Positions 15,304 through 25,203 of a stretch of DNA of 32,965 nucleotides are shown here, piece after piece. Below the pieces are notes generated by a model. The model did no database searches and was not told the DNA's origin. It saw nothing but the letters and a program-made list of their open reading frames with translations. This stretch comes from Roseovarius litoreus (lineage in GTDB: Bacteria; Pseudomonadota; Alphaproteobacteria; Rhodobacterales; Rhodobacteraceae): assembly GCF_900142765.1 (NCBI RefSeq), contig NZ_FRCB01000015.1, positions 1 through 32,965 of the forward strand. The letters are read 5' to 3'. The position numbers and the translations under genes are program-made. The first letter of the stretch is position 1; each line of letters starts with the position of its first letter.

Positions 15304-16554
15304 ATGTCGAACAATCGCCGGAATTTTCTAAAACAGACAGCTGCTTACGGTGCGACAGCCGCGCTTGGACCAGGTCTTTGGGCCTCCGCGGCAAGAGCGG
15401 AATCGGAAATTGACGTTGGTGTGCTCTTTTCGCTCACGGGCGGATTGTCGATCGTCGAGCAATCGCTTGCAGATGCGACGCTCATGGCAATCGACGAAAT
15501 CAACGCCGCAGGTGGCGTGATGGGCAAGAAACTCAATCCGATCGTTGAAGATGGTGCCTCAGACGCCCGGACATTCAACGAGCGGGCCTCGAAACTCGTT
15601 CTTCGCGATCGGGTCCCCACGGTGTTTGGTTGCTACACGTCGGCGTCGCGCAAGGCGGTGTTGCCGATTTTCGAGCGTCGCAACAACATGCTGTTCTACC
15701 CGACCTATTACGAAGGCTTCGAGTGCTCGAAGAACGTGGTTTACACTGGCGCCGTTCCGAACCAGCAGCTGTCGAACTATATCCCTTGGATCATCAACAC
15801 CTTGGGAAAAAAGAAATTCTTCATCGTCGGGTCGAACTACATCTACCCGCGTGAGATGGCCAAAGTCTCCAAGATCCTGATCGAGCAGAATGGCGGGGAA
15901 TGGGTTGCCGACGAGTACCTGGAGTTGGGGCACTCTGAATGGGGGGCGATGGTGTCCCGGATCAAGTCGTCGGGCTGCGATGTCGTGCTGTCCAACGTGG
16001 TCGGGGATTCCGTCATCGCCTTCTATCGTGAGTTCCGCAATCAGGGTCTGACCCATGACCAGTTGCCGATCTGTGCGACCGTGACCTCGGAAATCGAGAT
16101 TGCGGCGATGGGCGCGGAAGTTGCCGCGGGCTCGTTTACGTCCTTCCCCTATTTCCAGGCCATCGATACGACGGCGAACAACGATTTCGTGGAGCGCTAC
16201 CGGCGGTTCGTGGATGACTCCTCTGCGGTGACCCAGCACGCGCTCGAATGTTCCTATTTCCAGGTCTACCTCTGGAAACAGGCCGTCGAGAAAGCCGGCG
16301 AGGTCACGCCGGATGCAATCAGGGAAGGCATCAAGGGACAGACCTTCGATGCGCCGAACGGCAAGGTCACTGTTGATGGTGAGAACCTGCACACATTCCT
16401 GACCCCGCGCATCGCGCAATGGGGCGGGGATGGCCAAGGCGAGATCATCGACGAATACCCCGAACCGATCAAGCCGCTGCCCTATGTCGCCTATGGCGAA
16501 ACGGATGGTGACCTCTTCTGCTCCGCTGCCGGGCTCGATTCGTCACGGCTGTAA
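15304..16554 (+). CDS. urtA: Urea/short-chain amide ABC transporter, substrate-binding protein
   Basis: ATG 15304 is chosen because GGAG lies 9 bases upstream and a twin-arginine signal follows at once (RRNFLK at residues 5-10, hydrophobic stretch, ASAARA); an in-frame ATG at 15289 is an alternative. The 416-residue product has the UrtA/FmdD signature IDVGVLFSLTGGLSIVEQS, GCYTSASRKAVLPIFERRN, FYPTYYEGFE, VPNQQLSNYIPWI, VGSNYIYPREM and LHTFLTPRIAQWG. It would be exported folded by Tat and bind urea or short amides in the periplasm. It is a distant paralog of AmiC upstream. A perfect hairpin follows its stop. Whether urea or amides is the main ligand is not decided by sequence alone. Confidence 0.92.
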   Translation: MSNNRRNFLKQTAAYGATAALGPGLWASAARAESEIDVGVLFSLTGGLSIVEQSLADATLMAIDEINAAGGVMGKKLNPIVEDGASDARTFNERASKLVLRDRVPTVFGCYTSASRKAVLPIFERRNNMLFYPTYYEGFECSKNVVYTGAVPNQQLSNYIPWIINTLGKKKFFIVGSNYIYPREMAKVSKILIEQNGGEWVADEYLELGHSEWGAMVSRIKSSGCDVVLSNVVGDSVIAFYREFRNQGLTHDQLPICATVTSEIEIAAMGAEVAAGSFTSFPYFQAIDTTANNDFVERYRRFVDDSSAVTQHALECSYFQVYLWKQAVEKAGEVTPDAIREGIKGQTFDAPNGKVTVDGENLHTFLTPRIAQWGGDGQGEIIDEYPEPIKPLPYVAYGETDGDLFCSAAGLDSSRL

Positions 16555-16563
16555 GGCCAAAAG

Positions 16564-16588
16564 GGCGGGCATCGACGCGATGCCCGCC
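16564..16588 (+). other. Perfect hairpin between urtA and urtB
   Basis: GGCGGGCATCG (16564-16574) and CGATGCCCGCC (16578-16588) form a perfect 11-bp stem with a 3-base loop, ten bases after the urtA stop and with no T-tract. Such structures commonly protect the 3' end of binding-protein mRNA, giving more binding protein than permease. Confidence 0.75.
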
Positions 16589-16614
16589 ACTCTCAAAGTC
16601 TTTCGGAGGGCGCA

Positions 16615-17508
16615 ATGTTTGAAGTCCTGTTCATCGGTCTGTCGCTGACATCTGTCCTGCTGCTTATCGCGTTGGGATTGTCCATAACCTACGGCGCCAT
16701 GGGCGTCATCAACATGGCGCATGGCGAGCTGGTTATGATCGGCGCCTACACCGCGGTGTTGGCCGGTATCCATCTTGGCTTCAATATCTTCCTGTCATTG
16801 CCCTTGGCTTTTGTGGTCGCCGCACTTGTTGGCTTGCTGATCGAGCGGGTTGTCATTCGCAGGTTGTATGGGCGGATCATCGATACGCTGCTTGCCACCT
16901 GGGGCGTTGCGATCATCCTGCAGCAGCTTATCAGGCTGGAATTCGGGCTGACATTTTTCGGCATCAGCATCGAAGGGCTTGGCCCGGGTCTTCAGAACAT
17001 GCGCGTGCCGACCTTCATGATGGAACCCTTCGATCTGATGGGTCTCTCCATCCAACCCTATCGGACCTTTATCCTGTGCGTCACGATCCTGCTGACGGCG
17101 CTGACATGGTACCTTGTGTATCGCACGGCCATCGGGGTGCAGGTGCGGGCGATCATGCGCAACCCCCAGATGGCCGCGGCCTGCGGCATCGACGTGCGGC
17201 GCGTATCGGCCCTGACCTTTGCTTATGGATCAGGCCTTGCTGGCGTGGCCGGCGTTCTGCTGGCGGGGTTCCGAACCGTGATGCCCGACATGGGGGCCAC
17301 CGTTGTGGTTGACGGGTTCCTGGTCGTCGTGGTTGGCGGTGTAGGCAGCCTGTTGGGCACAATCCTGTCCTCTGCGCTTCTGGGACAGATCAACGGGATC
17401 GTGTCGGTGTTTTCCAACGACATCATTGCGCGGGCCGTCGTGTTCGGCGTGGTCATTGCCATCATCCTGTGGCGGCCGCGTGGTCTTTTCTCCTTCAAAT
17501 CGAGGTAA
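16615..17508 (+). CDS. urtB: Urea/amide ABC transporter permease UrtB
   Basis: ATG 16615 follows GGAGGG at 16605-16610. The 297-residue membrane protein is a LivH-type branched-chain-amino-acid/urea permease: IALGLSITYGAMGVINMAHGELVMIGAY near the N-terminus, VQVRAIMRNPQMAAACGIDV in the cytoplasmic coupling region, and GVGSLLGTILSSALLGQING. It has about eight hydrophobic helices. It lacks the long periplasmic N-terminal extension seen in some UrtB proteins. It pairs with UrtC to form the membrane channel. Confidence 0.93.
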   Translation: MFEVLFIGLSLTSVLLLIALGLSITYGAMGVINMAHGELVMIGAYTAVLAGIHLGFNIFLSLPLAFVVAALVGLLIERVVIRRLYGRIIDTLLATWGVAIILQQLIRLEFGLTFFGISIEGLGPGLQNMRVPTFMMEPFDLMGLSIQPYRTFILCVTILLTALTWYLVYRTAIGVQVRAIMRNPQMAAACGIDVRRVSALTFAYGSGLAGVAGVLLAGFRTVMPDMGATVVVDGFLVVVVGGVGSLLGTILSSALLGQINGIVSVFSNDIIARAVVFGVVIAIILWRPRGLFSFKSR

Positions 17509-17514
17509 GCCATC

Positions 17515-18663
17515 ATGTCCAACAGGATCTTCATCCTGGGTGATAGGGCTGTCTATGCAGCCTTCATCATCATCGTCCTTGCGCTGCCGCTTCTGGTGGA
17601 CGACGTGTTCTGGCTGAACCGGATCGCCAAATACCTTGTGTTCGGCATGCTCGGTCTCGCGATCGCGCTGTCCTGGGGCTACGCGGGCATTCTCAATCTC
17701 GGGCAGGGGCTGTTCTTTGGTCTTGGGGCCTACATGATCGCGATGTCGCTTAAGCTGCAAAGCTACACATCGCTGCAACAGGGCTCTGACAAGCCCATCC
17801 CCGATTTCATGTTGTGGAATGCAGAGCCAGGCGCGCCGACCGATCTGTGCTGCATCACGCCAGGGTCGTGGTTGTGGATACCCTTCCAGGCGCAATGGTT
17901 CGGGATGGCCATGGCGGTTGTCGTCCCTGTTGTGTTTGCGTTGATCATCGGTTCCACCATCTTCCGGTTGCGGGTGTCTGGCGTCTATGTGGCGATCATC
18001 ACGCTGGCGCTGGTGCTGCTGGCCCGGCTTTTGTTCATCGATCTGCAGCCGGTCACAAACGGGTTCAACGGCCTGACAGATCTTGGGTGGCTCACGATCG
18101 CGGGAATCGAATTCGATCCGTTCATGGTCGCGACCTATTATATCATCGCGGTTTCCGTCTGCGTGGTGCTGCTATTGTCACGCTGGTTGATCTCGACCCG
18201 CGCGGGGCTGATCCTGCAGTCGACGCGGGATGATCCGAACCGTTCCCGTTACCTTGGCTATGACGTGGCGTCTTACCAGGTCTTTTTCTTCACCGTCTCG
18301 GCTGGGATCGCCGGGTTTGCGGGGATGCTCTTCGTCATCGTATCGGAATTTGCGACCCCCACCTATTTCGACATCGCCTTCTCGATCTCGATGGTGGTCT
18401 GGGCGGCGGTCGGCGGTCGCTCGTCGCTGATCGGCGCCGCTTTGGGGGCCATCCTGATCAATACGATCGAGGCCTCGGTGTCCGAAAGCGAGATGTTCCA
18501 GCAGGCCTGGCGACTGATCATCGGCATCGTGTTCGTCCTGGTGGTCCTGTACATGCCGCGCGGTCTTGCCGGCTTGGCCCGCGACGTACTGGCCCGCGTG
18601 GTCGCGCTGTCGCAGCGCACAGGCGGCAAAGACAGCCAATCTTCCCACACCGCAGCCGAATAA
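17515..18663 (+). CDS. urtC: Urea/amide ABC transporter permease UrtC
   Basis: This 382-residue LivM-type permease starts six bases after the urtB stop with GAGG at 17502-17505. Signature regions are LGLAIALSWGYAGILNLGQGLFFGLGAY, FRLRVSGVYVAIITLALVLL, TRAGLILQSTRDDPNRSRYLGYDV and WAAVGGRSSLIGAALGAILIN. The soluble loop at about residues 80-125 (containing CCITPGSW) is typical of UrtC rather than LivM. It is the second half of the permease with UrtB. Confidence 0.93.
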   Translation: MSNRIFILGDRAVYAAFIIIVLALPLLVDDVFWLNRIAKYLVFGMLGLAIALSWGYAGILNLGQGLFFGLGAYMIAMSLKLQSYTSLQQGSDKPIPDFMLWNAEPGAPTDLCCITPGSWLWIPFQAQWFGMAMAVVVPVVFALIIGSTIFRLRVSGVYVAIITLALVLLARLLFIDLQPVTNGFNGLTDLGWLTIAGIEFDPFMVATYYIIAVSVCVVLLLSRWLISTRAGLILQSTRDDPNRSRYLGYDVASYQVFFFTVSAGIAGFAGMLFVIVSEFATPTYFDIAFSISMVVWAAVGGRSSLIGAALGAILINTIEASVSESEMFQQAWRLIIGIVFVLVVLYMPRGLAGLARDVLARVVALSQRTGGKDSQSSHTAAE

Positions 18664-18675
18664 GGGGGACACCAC

Positions 18676-19422
18676 ATGAAAGCTGCATTGACGATCGAGG
18701 GGCTGGAGGTTGATTTCGGCGGCTTCAAGGCTGTGGATTCCATGACCACGGTCATAGATGACGGTGAATTGCGCGTCATCCTGGGCCCGAACGGCGCTGG
18801 CAAGACCACGCTGATGGACCTCATCAGCGGCAAGACCGCGGCGACGGGCGGGAAGGTCCACCTTTTTGGTCGTGACATCACCAATCGTCCTGAGCACGAG
18901 ATTGCTCGGGCCGGGGTGGGGCGCAAGTTCCAGATCCCGTCGGTTTTCCGCGACCTGTCTGTTTTGCAAAACCTTGAAGTGGCGGTCAGCCATGAGCCGC
19001 GTGTGTTTCGGAACCTGCGGCTTGGCATGAGCCGGGCCGACCGCAAGCGCATCGACGAGGTCATCGACCTGACCGGGCTGGGAGCGGTGCTCGACACCTT
19101 GGCAGGGGATCTCAGCCACGGCCAGATGCAATGGCTGGAACTCGGGATGCTCATCACGCAGCAATCGAAGGTCATCTTGCTGGATGAGCCGACGGCGGGC
19201 ATGACGCAGGGCGAAACCTCGAAAACCGCCGATATCATCCTGCGCTTGAAGGGCACGCACACAATTCTTGTGGTCGAGCATGACATGGCTTTCGTGCGCA
19301 AGATTGCCGAGAAAGTGACGGTTATGCATCTGGGCAAGCTGCTTGCCGAAGGGCCGATGCAGACGATCGAGGCAGACCCTGCCGTACGCGACGCCTATCT
19401 TGGATCGGGAGGGTTGCATTGA
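18676..19422 (+). CDS. urtD: Urea/amide ABC transporter ATP-binding protein UrtD
   Basis: This 248-residue ABC ATPase of the LivG type has Walker A GPNGAGKT, the Q-loop region VGRKFQIPSVF, the signature LSHGQMQWLELG, Walker B VILLDEPTAGM and the switch VVEHDM. The signature reads LSHGQ rather than LSGGQ, as is usual for UrtD. It starts 13 bases after urtC with AGGGGGA upstream, and its stop is coupled to urtE. Confidence 0.93.
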   Translation: MKAALTIEGLEVDFGGFKAVDSMTTVIDDGELRVILGPNGAGKTTLMDLISGKTAATGGKVHLFGRDITNRPEHEIARAGVGRKFQIPSVFRDLSVLQNLEVAVSHEPRVFRNLRLGMSRADRKRIDEVIDLTGLGAVLDTLAGDLSHGQMQWLELGMLITQQSKVILLDEPTAGMTQGETSKTADIILRLKGTHTILVVEHDMAFVRKIAEKVTVMHLGKLLAEGPMQTIEADPAVRDAYLGSGGLH

Positions 19423-20114
19423 TGCTGGTTCTTCGCAACGTCAACAGCTTCTATGGCCGCAGTCAGGCATTGCATGATTTGAACTTCGATGCCCCAGAGG
19501 GGCAGATCGTAGCGATCCTCGGGCGTAACGGGGTGGGCAAAACAACGCTTTTGCGCACCATCATCGGGCTGACAGACCGTACCGAGGGGCGGATCGACCT
19601 GTCCGGGGTCGAGATCGGGTCCATGCCCACCTTCGCCAGGGCACGTGCGGGTATTGCCTATGTGCCGCAGGGCCGCATGATCATCCCAGATTTCAGCATT
19701 CGCGAGAATATCCTGATGGGAGGGTTCGCCGCCTCCGGTCAGCGCCGCATTCCAGAGATCGTCGCGGAGTTGTTTCCCTACCTGATGGAAAATCTTGAAC
19801 GCCCCGGCGGTGTGCTGTCCGGCGGCCAGCAACAGCAACTGGCCATTGCGCGCGCCCTGGCGTGCGATCCGAAGATCTTGCTCATGGATGAGCCGACGGA
19901 GGGTATCCAGCCAAATATCGTGCACCAGATCGAGGATTGCATCATCCGACTGAACACGGAGCTTGGGCTGACAATCCTTCTGGTGGAGCAGAATGTCGAT
20001 TTTGCAAAACGTGCGGCAAGCACGTTCGCCATGATCGAGAACGGAACCACGGTCTCTGCAGGAAAAATCGAAGACCTGACCGACGAGATCGTTTCGCGGC
20101 ACATGGCGATCTGA
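19422..20114 (+). CDS. urtE: Urea/amide ABC transporter ATP-binding protein UrtE
   Basis: ATG 19422 overlaps the urtD stop by one base (TGATG), with GGGAGGG at 19407-19413; a TTG at 19419 is an alternative. The 230-residue LivF-type ATPase has Walker A GRNGVGKT, signature LSGGQQQQLAIARAL, Walker B ILLMDEPTEGI and switch LLVEQNV. The phrase EPTEGIQPNIV is typical of UrtE. It ends directly on the ureE start (TGATG), which links transport and urease in one transcript. Confidence 0.93.
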   Translation: MLVLRNVNSFYGRSQALHDLNFDAPEGQIVAILGRNGVGKTTLLRTIIGLTDRTEGRIDLSGVEIGSMPTFARARAGIAYVPQGRMIIPDFSIRENILMGGFAASGQRRIPEIVAELFPYLMENLERPGGVLSGGQQQQLAIARALACDPKILLMDEPTEGIQPNIVHQIEDCIIRLNTELGLTILLVEQNVDFAKRAASTFAMIENGTTVSAGKIEDLTDEIVSRHMAI

Positions 20115-20575
20115 TGGAAATCTACACCTCCATACTCGGAACCGCAGACGCGCCGGAGCATCACGATGCGCTGCACCATCTGGCGCATAAACACGCTGTG
20201 GATGTCGTGCGGCTGTCTCGCGCCGACCTTGCACGCCGTCGACTCCGGATCCGGACGGACGCAGGTCGCGAGGTCGCGATTGCCTTGCCCCGTGACCAGA
20301 AGCTGTTCGAGGGTGCTTTGCTGGCGCTGAAAGAGGACAGCGCGCTGGTTGTGCGCGTCGAGACAGAGCGCTGGATCCGACTGGCGCCGCGCGATGCGGC
20401 TGCGGCGCTCAGGCTCGGGTATTTCTGTGGCAACCTGCACTGGCGTGTTCGCTTCGAAGAGAACGACCTCTGCGTTGCAGTGGAAACCGAAGAGCACGTC
20501 TATCTGGAGCGTCTGGAGGGCCTTCTGGAAGAGGGTGCCGTTACTCTTTTGTCTGATAACGGAGAGGCGGGATGA
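20114..20575 (+). CDS. ureE: Urease accessory nickel chaperone UreE
   Basis: This 153-residue protein is coupled to urtE by a one-base overlap. The C-terminal domain contains LGYFCGNLHWRVRF, which matches the conserved GN-H segment holding the nickel-binding His at the dimer interface, followed by EEHVYLERLEGLL. The N-terminal peptide-binding domain is recognisable (RRRLRIRTDAGREVAIALPR). There is no His-rich C-terminal tail, so it should carry little stored nickel. Role: delivers Ni2+ to the UreDFG assembly complex. Confidence 0.85.
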   Translation: MEIYTSILGTADAPEHHDALHHLAHKHAVDVVRLSRADLARRRLRIRTDAGREVAIALPRDQKLFEGALLALKEDSALVVRVETERWIRLAPRDAAAALRLGYFCGNLHWRVRFEENDLCVAVETEEHVYLERLEGLLEEGAVTLLSDNGEAG

Positions 20576-21258
20576 CGTCGAATACTGGCACCGTCATTCG
20601 GCTGTTGCAGGTTTCGGATTCGGCCTTTCCCTCTGGTGCGTTCGCGTTTTCGTCCGGTTTGGAAACCCTAGTGAACGAGGGGCGCATACACGATGCCACG
20701 GATATCCGTGCTGTTCTGACGGGTCAGGTTCTGCCCCGTTGGGCAAGTTTCGACCGCCCTTTCCTGCACGCGGCCTATGCCGCCGAGGCGGACATCGCGC
20801 GATTGGCCGAGATCGACGAGCGCTGTCATGCTCAAAACAGTGCAGACCGTTTGGCCGAGGCGGCACGGCGTATCGGCAGATCGCTTCTCTCGGTGCACGC
20901 CCGGATCGGGACACGGGGCACGGCAGAATATCGCGCGGCGACAAGTGGGCCGGATTTGCGGGATAGGAGCGGGTATGAACCCGTGGTGCAGGGGCTGATC
21001 GGGTTCGGACTTGGTTTGAGTGCCGCTCAGACCGAAATGAGCGCGCTGCACACTGTCACGATGGGGTTCGTTTCGGCGGCCATACGTTTGGGGCGGCTTG
21101 GCGCAATAGAGGCCCAAGCCGTTCTGGCCGCCGCCGCGCCACAGATGGCTGACATCCTTGATAGCCCGGTTCCGGCGCGTCCCGGAGCGTTTTCACCTTT
21201 CGCAGAGATCGCGGCCCTGCGCCGAAGCACGGGCAATGCCAACCTGTTCGCCACATGA
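20572..21258 (+). CDS. ureF: Urease accessory protein UreF
   Basis: It begins with an ATGA overlap with ureE and encodes 228 residues. The family opening LLQVSDSAFPSGAFAFSSGLET is clear, followed by the all-helical body and the C-terminal AEIAALRRSTGNANLFAT, where the usual ending is a basic, S-rich LF tail. UreF bridges UreD and UreG and gates nickel and CO2 loading of the urease active site. Confidence 0.9.
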   Translation: MTSNTGTVIRLLQVSDSAFPSGAFAFSSGLETLVNEGRIHDATDIRAVLTGQVLPRWASFDRPFLHAAYAAEADIARLAEIDERCHAQNSADRLAEAARRIGRSLLSVHARIGTRGTAEYRAATSGPDLRDRSGYEPVVQGLIGFGLGLSAAQTEMSALHTVTMGFVSAAIRLGRLGAIEAQAVLAAAAPQMADILDSPVPARPGAFSPFAEIAALRRSTGNANLFAT

Positions 21259-21272
21259 TGAAAGTTTGATCC

Positions 21273-21956
21273 ATGCTGCTGACACCCACGGAACTTGAGC
21301 GATTGACGATCTTCACCGCAGCGGAACTTGCCCGCAAGCGACGAGCGCGCGGCCTGCGGCTGAATGCGCCGGAGGCGGTGGCGCTGATTGCAGACGAAAT
21401 CCTTGAAGGTGCGCGCGACGGCTCTTCGGTCGCTGCCATGATCAGTTTCGGCTCGACCGTGCTGAGCACCGATGATGTGATGCCCGGTGTCGCAGACCTT
21501 TTGCCGATGATCCAGGTGGAGGCGGTCTTTCCCGACGGCACGAAACTGGTGACGGTGCATGATCCGATCCGTCCCGGTGACTTGCCGGTTGACGATACGG
21601 TGGGTCGTCCGGGCGAAATTCGCGCAGCCGAGGGCGAGATCGAACTCAATGCAGGCCGTGAAAAGACAACCTTGACGGTGAAAAACACCGGCGATCGCCC
21701 GGTTCAGGTTGGCAGCCACTATCACTTCTTCGAAACGAACAAGGCGCTCGATTTCGACCGTGCGGCCGCTTTTGGCTTCCGGCTCGATATTCCTGCAGGG
21801 ACGGCGGTTCGTTTCGAGCCGGGGCAGGAAAAGGAAGTCACGCTGTGCAGTTTTGGGGGCAACAAGCACCTGACGGGACTGAACAACCTGACGCGAGGTG
21901 AAGGCAAAGAGGCGGCTTTGGAGCGTGCGCGCGCCGCAGGATTCAAGGGAGCCTGA
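21273..21956 (+). CDS. ureAB: Urease gamma-beta fusion subunit
   Basis: In this 227-residue protein, residues 1-100 are the gamma subunit ([53 protein letters not shown]). Residues about 105-227 are the beta subunit ([77 protein letters not shown]). Fusion of UreA and UreB is known from Helicobacter and some other bacteria; most alphaproteobacterial ureases have separate genes. The start ATG 21273 lies 14 bases after ureF. Confidence 0.92.
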   Translation: MLLTPTELERLTIFTAAELARKRRARGLRLNAPEAVALIADEILEGARDGSSVAAMISFGSTVLSTDDVMPGVADLLPMIQVEAVFPDGTKLVTVHDPIRPGDLPVDDTVGRPGEIRAAEGEIELNAGREKTTLTVKNTGDRPVQVGSHYHFFETNKALDFDRAAAFGFRLDIPAGTAVRFEPGQEKEVTLCSFGGNKHLTGLNNLTRGEGKEAALERARAAGFKGA

Positions 21957-21958
21957 CC

Positions 21959-23671
21959 ATGGTATCGATGACCCGAGCAGACTATGCCGCGATGTTTGGC
22001 CCGACCAAGGGTGACATGATCCGGCTGGCCGATACAGAACTATGGGCTGAGATCGAGCACGACTACACATCCTACGGTGATGAATGCCTGCACGGTGGAG
22101 GCAAGACCCTGCGCGATGGTCTGGGCATGGCTGTGGGCGTGACAAGTGCTCAGGGCGCTTTGGACATGCTGATCTGCAACGTGGTGGTGATCGATGCAGT
22201 GGCGGGTATCGTCAAGGGCGATATCGGCATCAAGGATGGTCGTATCGTGGCCATTGGCAAGGCCGGCAATCCCGATGTCATGAATGGTGTGGACCCGCGC
22301 CTGATTGTGGGGGCGAGCACCACGGTGCGTGACGCCGAGGGCCTGATAGCGACAGCTGGCGCAATTGATGTGCATGTGCATTTCGATAGCGCACAGCTTG
22401 TGGAACACGCGATGTCTTCCGGCATCACGACCATGCTGGGCGGATCGCTTGGCCCGATCACGGTGGGGATCGATTGCGGCGGTGTCTTCAATGTCGGCAA
22501 GATGATTCAGGCGTCCCAGGAATGGCCGATGAATTTCGGGTTTCTGGGACGCGGCAATGCGCATCGTCCCGAAGCGATGCATGAACAAATCCGAAAGGGT
22601 GCGCTTGGGCTGAAGATCCACGAGGATTGGGGTGCGATGCCTGCCGCCATCGATACTTGCCTCAGTGTTGCCGACGAGTTGGATTTTCAGGTTCAGATCC
22701 ATACCGACACGCTCAATGAAAGCGGGTTTCTGGAGAATACGCTTGCGGCGATCGGCGACCGCGTCATCCACATGTACCACACCGAAGGGGCCGGGGGCGG
22801 GCATGCACCGGACATAATCCGCGTCGCGGGCATAGCGAATTGCCTTCCGTCTTCTACCAATCCGACCAATCCCTTTACCGTCAACACGTTCGACGAACAT
22901 CTCGACATGACGATGGTATGCCACCATCTGAACCCGTCGATCCCCGAGGACGTGGCTTTCGCCGAAAGCCGGATCCGTGCGCAGACCATCGCCGCCGAAG
23001 ACATTCTGCATGATATGGGGGCGATCTCGATGCTGGGGTCGGACAGCCAGGGCATGGGGCGCATTCACGAGGTGATCTGCCGGACATGGCAGCTTGCATC
23101 CAAGATGCGGGTACAACGGGGAAGATTGCCCGAGGAAACTTCCGCGAAGGGAGATAACCTCAGGATCAAGCGCTACATTGCCAAATACACGATCAATGCC
23201 GCGAGGTGCTTCGGGATAGAGGCACATGTCGGCTCGATAGAGCCCGGAAAGATGGCCGATATCGTTCTGTGGCGTCCCGGCTATTTCGGCATAAAGCCCG
23301 AACTTGTGGTCAAGGGAGGCTTCATCGCATGGGGTGCGATGGGCGACAGCGCTGCATCGCTGATGACCTGCGAGCCACTTGTCATGAGACCGCAATGGGG
23401 CGCTTTTGGTCGTGCAGCCCCGACGCTTGGCGCCTGCTTCGTGAACCCGCGTGCCATCGAGGGCGGGCTGCAAGAGGAACTGGACATCTGCAAGCCGTTG
23501 TTGCCGGCAGTCGGCTGCCGTGGCTTGAGCAAGCGGGACATGCTGCTGAACGACGCGCTTCCGGATATCCGCGTTGATCCGGCGACATTTGATGTCTTCG
23601 TTGATGGCGTTCTGGCTACCTGTGAACCCGCGACGGAGCTTCCCCTGACGCAAAGGTACATGCTCCGATGA
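21959..23671 (+). CDS. ureC: Urease alpha subunit, catalytic, with altered substrate loop
   Basis: This 570-residue protein is colinear with urease alpha. Nickel and catalytic residues are all present: His139 and His141 (DVHVH), carbamylation Lys219 and His221 ([10 protein letters not shown]), His248, His274 ([12 protein letters not shown]), flap Cys321-His322 (MVCHHLNP), Arg338 (SRIR), Asp362 (SDSQ). However, the near-invariant segment GGGTGPA-GT-ATTCTPG is replaced by [15 protein letters not shown], about three residues shorter. The two alanines whose backbone carbonyls hold urea are replaced, by Ile167 (after GP) and Gly365 (DSQGMGR). It may have a changed or broadened substrate. It is coupled to ureG (ATGA overlap). 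Urease fold is certain; urea as the main substrate is less so. Confidence 0.9.
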   Translation: MVSMTRADYAAMFGPTKGDMIRLADTELWAEIEHDYTSYGDECLHGGGKTLRDGLGMAVGVTSAQGALDMLICNVVVIDAVAGIVKGDIGIKDGRIVAIGKAGNPDVMNGVDPRLIVGASTTVRDAEGLIATAGAIDVHVHFDSAQLVEHAMSSGITTMLGGSLGPITVGIDCGGVFNVGKMIQASQEWPMNFGFLGRGNAHRPEAMHEQIRKGALGLKIHEDWGAMPAAIDTCLSVADELDFQVQIHTDTLNESGFLENTLAAIGDRVIHMYHTEGAGGGHAPDIIRVAGIANCLPSSTNPTNPFTVNTFDEHLDMTMVCHHLNPSIPEDVAFAESRIRAQTIAAEDILHDMGAISMLGSDSQGMGRIHEVICRTWQLASKMRVQRGRLPEETSAKGDNLRIKRYIAKYTINAARCFGIEAHVGSIEPGKMADIVLWRPGYFGIKPELVVKGGFIAWGAMGDSAASLMTCEPLVMRPQWGAFGRAAPTLGACFVNPRAIEGGLQEELDICKPLLPAVGCRGLSKRDMLLNDALPDIRVDPATFDVFVDGVLATCEPATELPLTQRYMLR

Positions 23672-24327
23672 TCAATAGCGCACCTCTTACCGAACGCCTT
23701 GCAACAGGACCCGCGCGCGTGGGTATCGGAGGCCCTGTCGGTTCGGGCAAGACGGCCCTGATCGAGGCGTTGATCCCGATTTTCCACGAGCGTGGCATCG
23801 AGGTGGCGGTCGTGACGAACGATCTTGTCACCAAGGAAGATGCCCGTCGCTTGCAAGCGGGTGGGCTGATCGACCCGCTGCGCGTTGTGGCCGTGGAGGC
23901 GGGGGCCTGTCCGCATACCGTAATTCGAGAGGATCCGACACTGAACATCGCTGCGGCGGACGATCTGGAGGCACGGTTTCCCGATCTGGATCTGATCCTG
24001 ATCGAAAGCGGCGGGGACAATCTTGCGTCAACCTTCTCGCTCGATCTGGTGGACTGGTGGATGTTCGTCATTGATGTGGGGCAGGGGGACGACATCCCGC
24101 GCAAGCGCGGGCCGGGGATCATGCTGTGCGATCTGCTTGTCATCAACAAGCTGGATATCGCGCCGCATGTCTTCGTCGATGCCGCGTCGATCCTGTCGGA
24201 AGCGCGTGACGTGCGTGCGGGAAAACCTGTCATCGGCTGTCGCTGCAAAGGCGCGCAGACAGTGGGCTTGACCGATATCGCCGACGCGATCGCGCGGGAC
24301 CTTCTGTTTCGGCAGGTTGTGGCATGA
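23668..24327 (+). CDS. ureG: Urease accessory GTPase UreG
   Basis: This 219-residue SIMIBI GTPase has P-loop GPVGSGKT, the metal motif CPH within [44 protein letters not shown] and base-recognition NKLD (usual NKTD). It overlaps ureC by four bases and ureD by four bases. With UreD, UreF and UreE it delivers nickel to the urease apoenzyme with GTP hydrolysis. Confidence 0.95.
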   Translation: MINSAPLTERLATGPARVGIGGPVGSGKTALIEALIPIFHERGIEVAVVTNDLVTKEDARRLQAGGLIDPLRVVAVEAGACPHTVIREDPTLNIAAADDLEARFPDLDLILIESGGDNLASTFSLDLVDWWMFVIDVGQGDDIPRKRGPGIMLCDLLVINKLDIAPHVFVDAASILSEARDVRAGKPVIGCRCKGAQTVGLTDIADAIARDLLFRQVVA

Positions 24328-25151
24328 ACGTGGCACACGCCCCTTCCCGGGCACGCAGCGTGCACGGCGAGTTGACCTTTGCCGCCATCTCGGGGCGGAC
24401 GCATCTGATGCGCCAGCACACGCCGCATCCGTTTCACATCACGCGCCCGTTTCGTCATCCCTGCGACCCTCAAGGAATGGTCACGCTGTACCTGCAAAGC
24501 TCTTCCGGGGGGATATATGGGGACGATGATCTGGCATTGTCTGTCGGTCTGAAGCCCGGCGCAGCGGTTCACCTGACCACGCAGGCATCAACCGTTGTGC
24601 ATGATGCGCGGGGGCGCGACGGGGCCTGCCAGACCATATCACTGGACGTGGGGGCGGGGGCTCTTTTGGAATACTTGCCGGATCCAGCGATCATGATGGC
24701 TGGATCAAGGCTCAAGACCCGTATCCATGCAAATCTGGCCGATGGTGCGAAAGTCCTTTTGGCTGACGCGCAGCTTTGTCATGACCCCGAAGAAAATGGC
24801 CGACCTTTCAATACGTTGGAGTGCGAGGTTGCGATAACGGCTGCGGGCAAAATGCTTTTGCTGGACCGGTTCGAATTACAGGGTGCCGACTGGCTGACCC
24901 GCACCGGGGGCTATCGCTGTGCCGGGATGATGCTTGTCGCTGGCGATACGCGGCCCGGTGCGGCGATGCTCGATGCGGCTGCCAGCGTTCAGGGCGTCTA
25001 TGCGGGTCTGTCAAACCTCGCAGATCGCGAGGTGACCATATTGCGCTTTCTTGCAGAGGACGGGGTCGCTCTCAGTCGTGCGCTCAAGGCCATTTGGATG
25101 GCCGCGCGCCAGGCAATGACCGGAGACACTCCCGTGGCACGCCGCAAATAG
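24324..25151 (+). CDS. ureD: Urease accessory protein UreD
   Basis: This 275-residue protein is coupled to ureG (ATGA). Family features are [65 protein letters not shown] and the C-terminal [14 protein letters not shown]. It is the scaffold that binds the apo-urease. In many alphaproteobacteria ureD opens the urease operon; here it closes it, which together with ureE-first makes an unusual gene order. Confidence 0.9.
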   Translation: MNVAHAPSRARSVHGELTFAAISGRTHLMRQHTPHPFHITRPFRHPCDPQGMVTLYLQSSSGGIYGDDDLALSVGLKPGAAVHLTTQASTVVHDARGRDGACQTISLDVGAGALLEYLPDPAIMMAGSRLKTRIHANLADGAKVLLADAQLCHDPEENGRPFNTLECEVAITAAGKMLLLDRFELQGADWLTRTGGYRCAGMMLVAGDTRPGAAMLDAAASVQGVYAGLSNLADREVTILRFLAEDGVALSRALKAIWMAARQAMTGDTPVARRK

Positions 25152-25203
25152 CGGTGGTCGGCTTTTATCGCTGCGGGAAACGGTCCCGTGGTTAAACCAG
25201 TGC

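Noticed and set aside
22040..23653. Long minus-strand frame opposite ureC
   Set aside because: Shadow of the ureC coding frame; composition is not protein-like.
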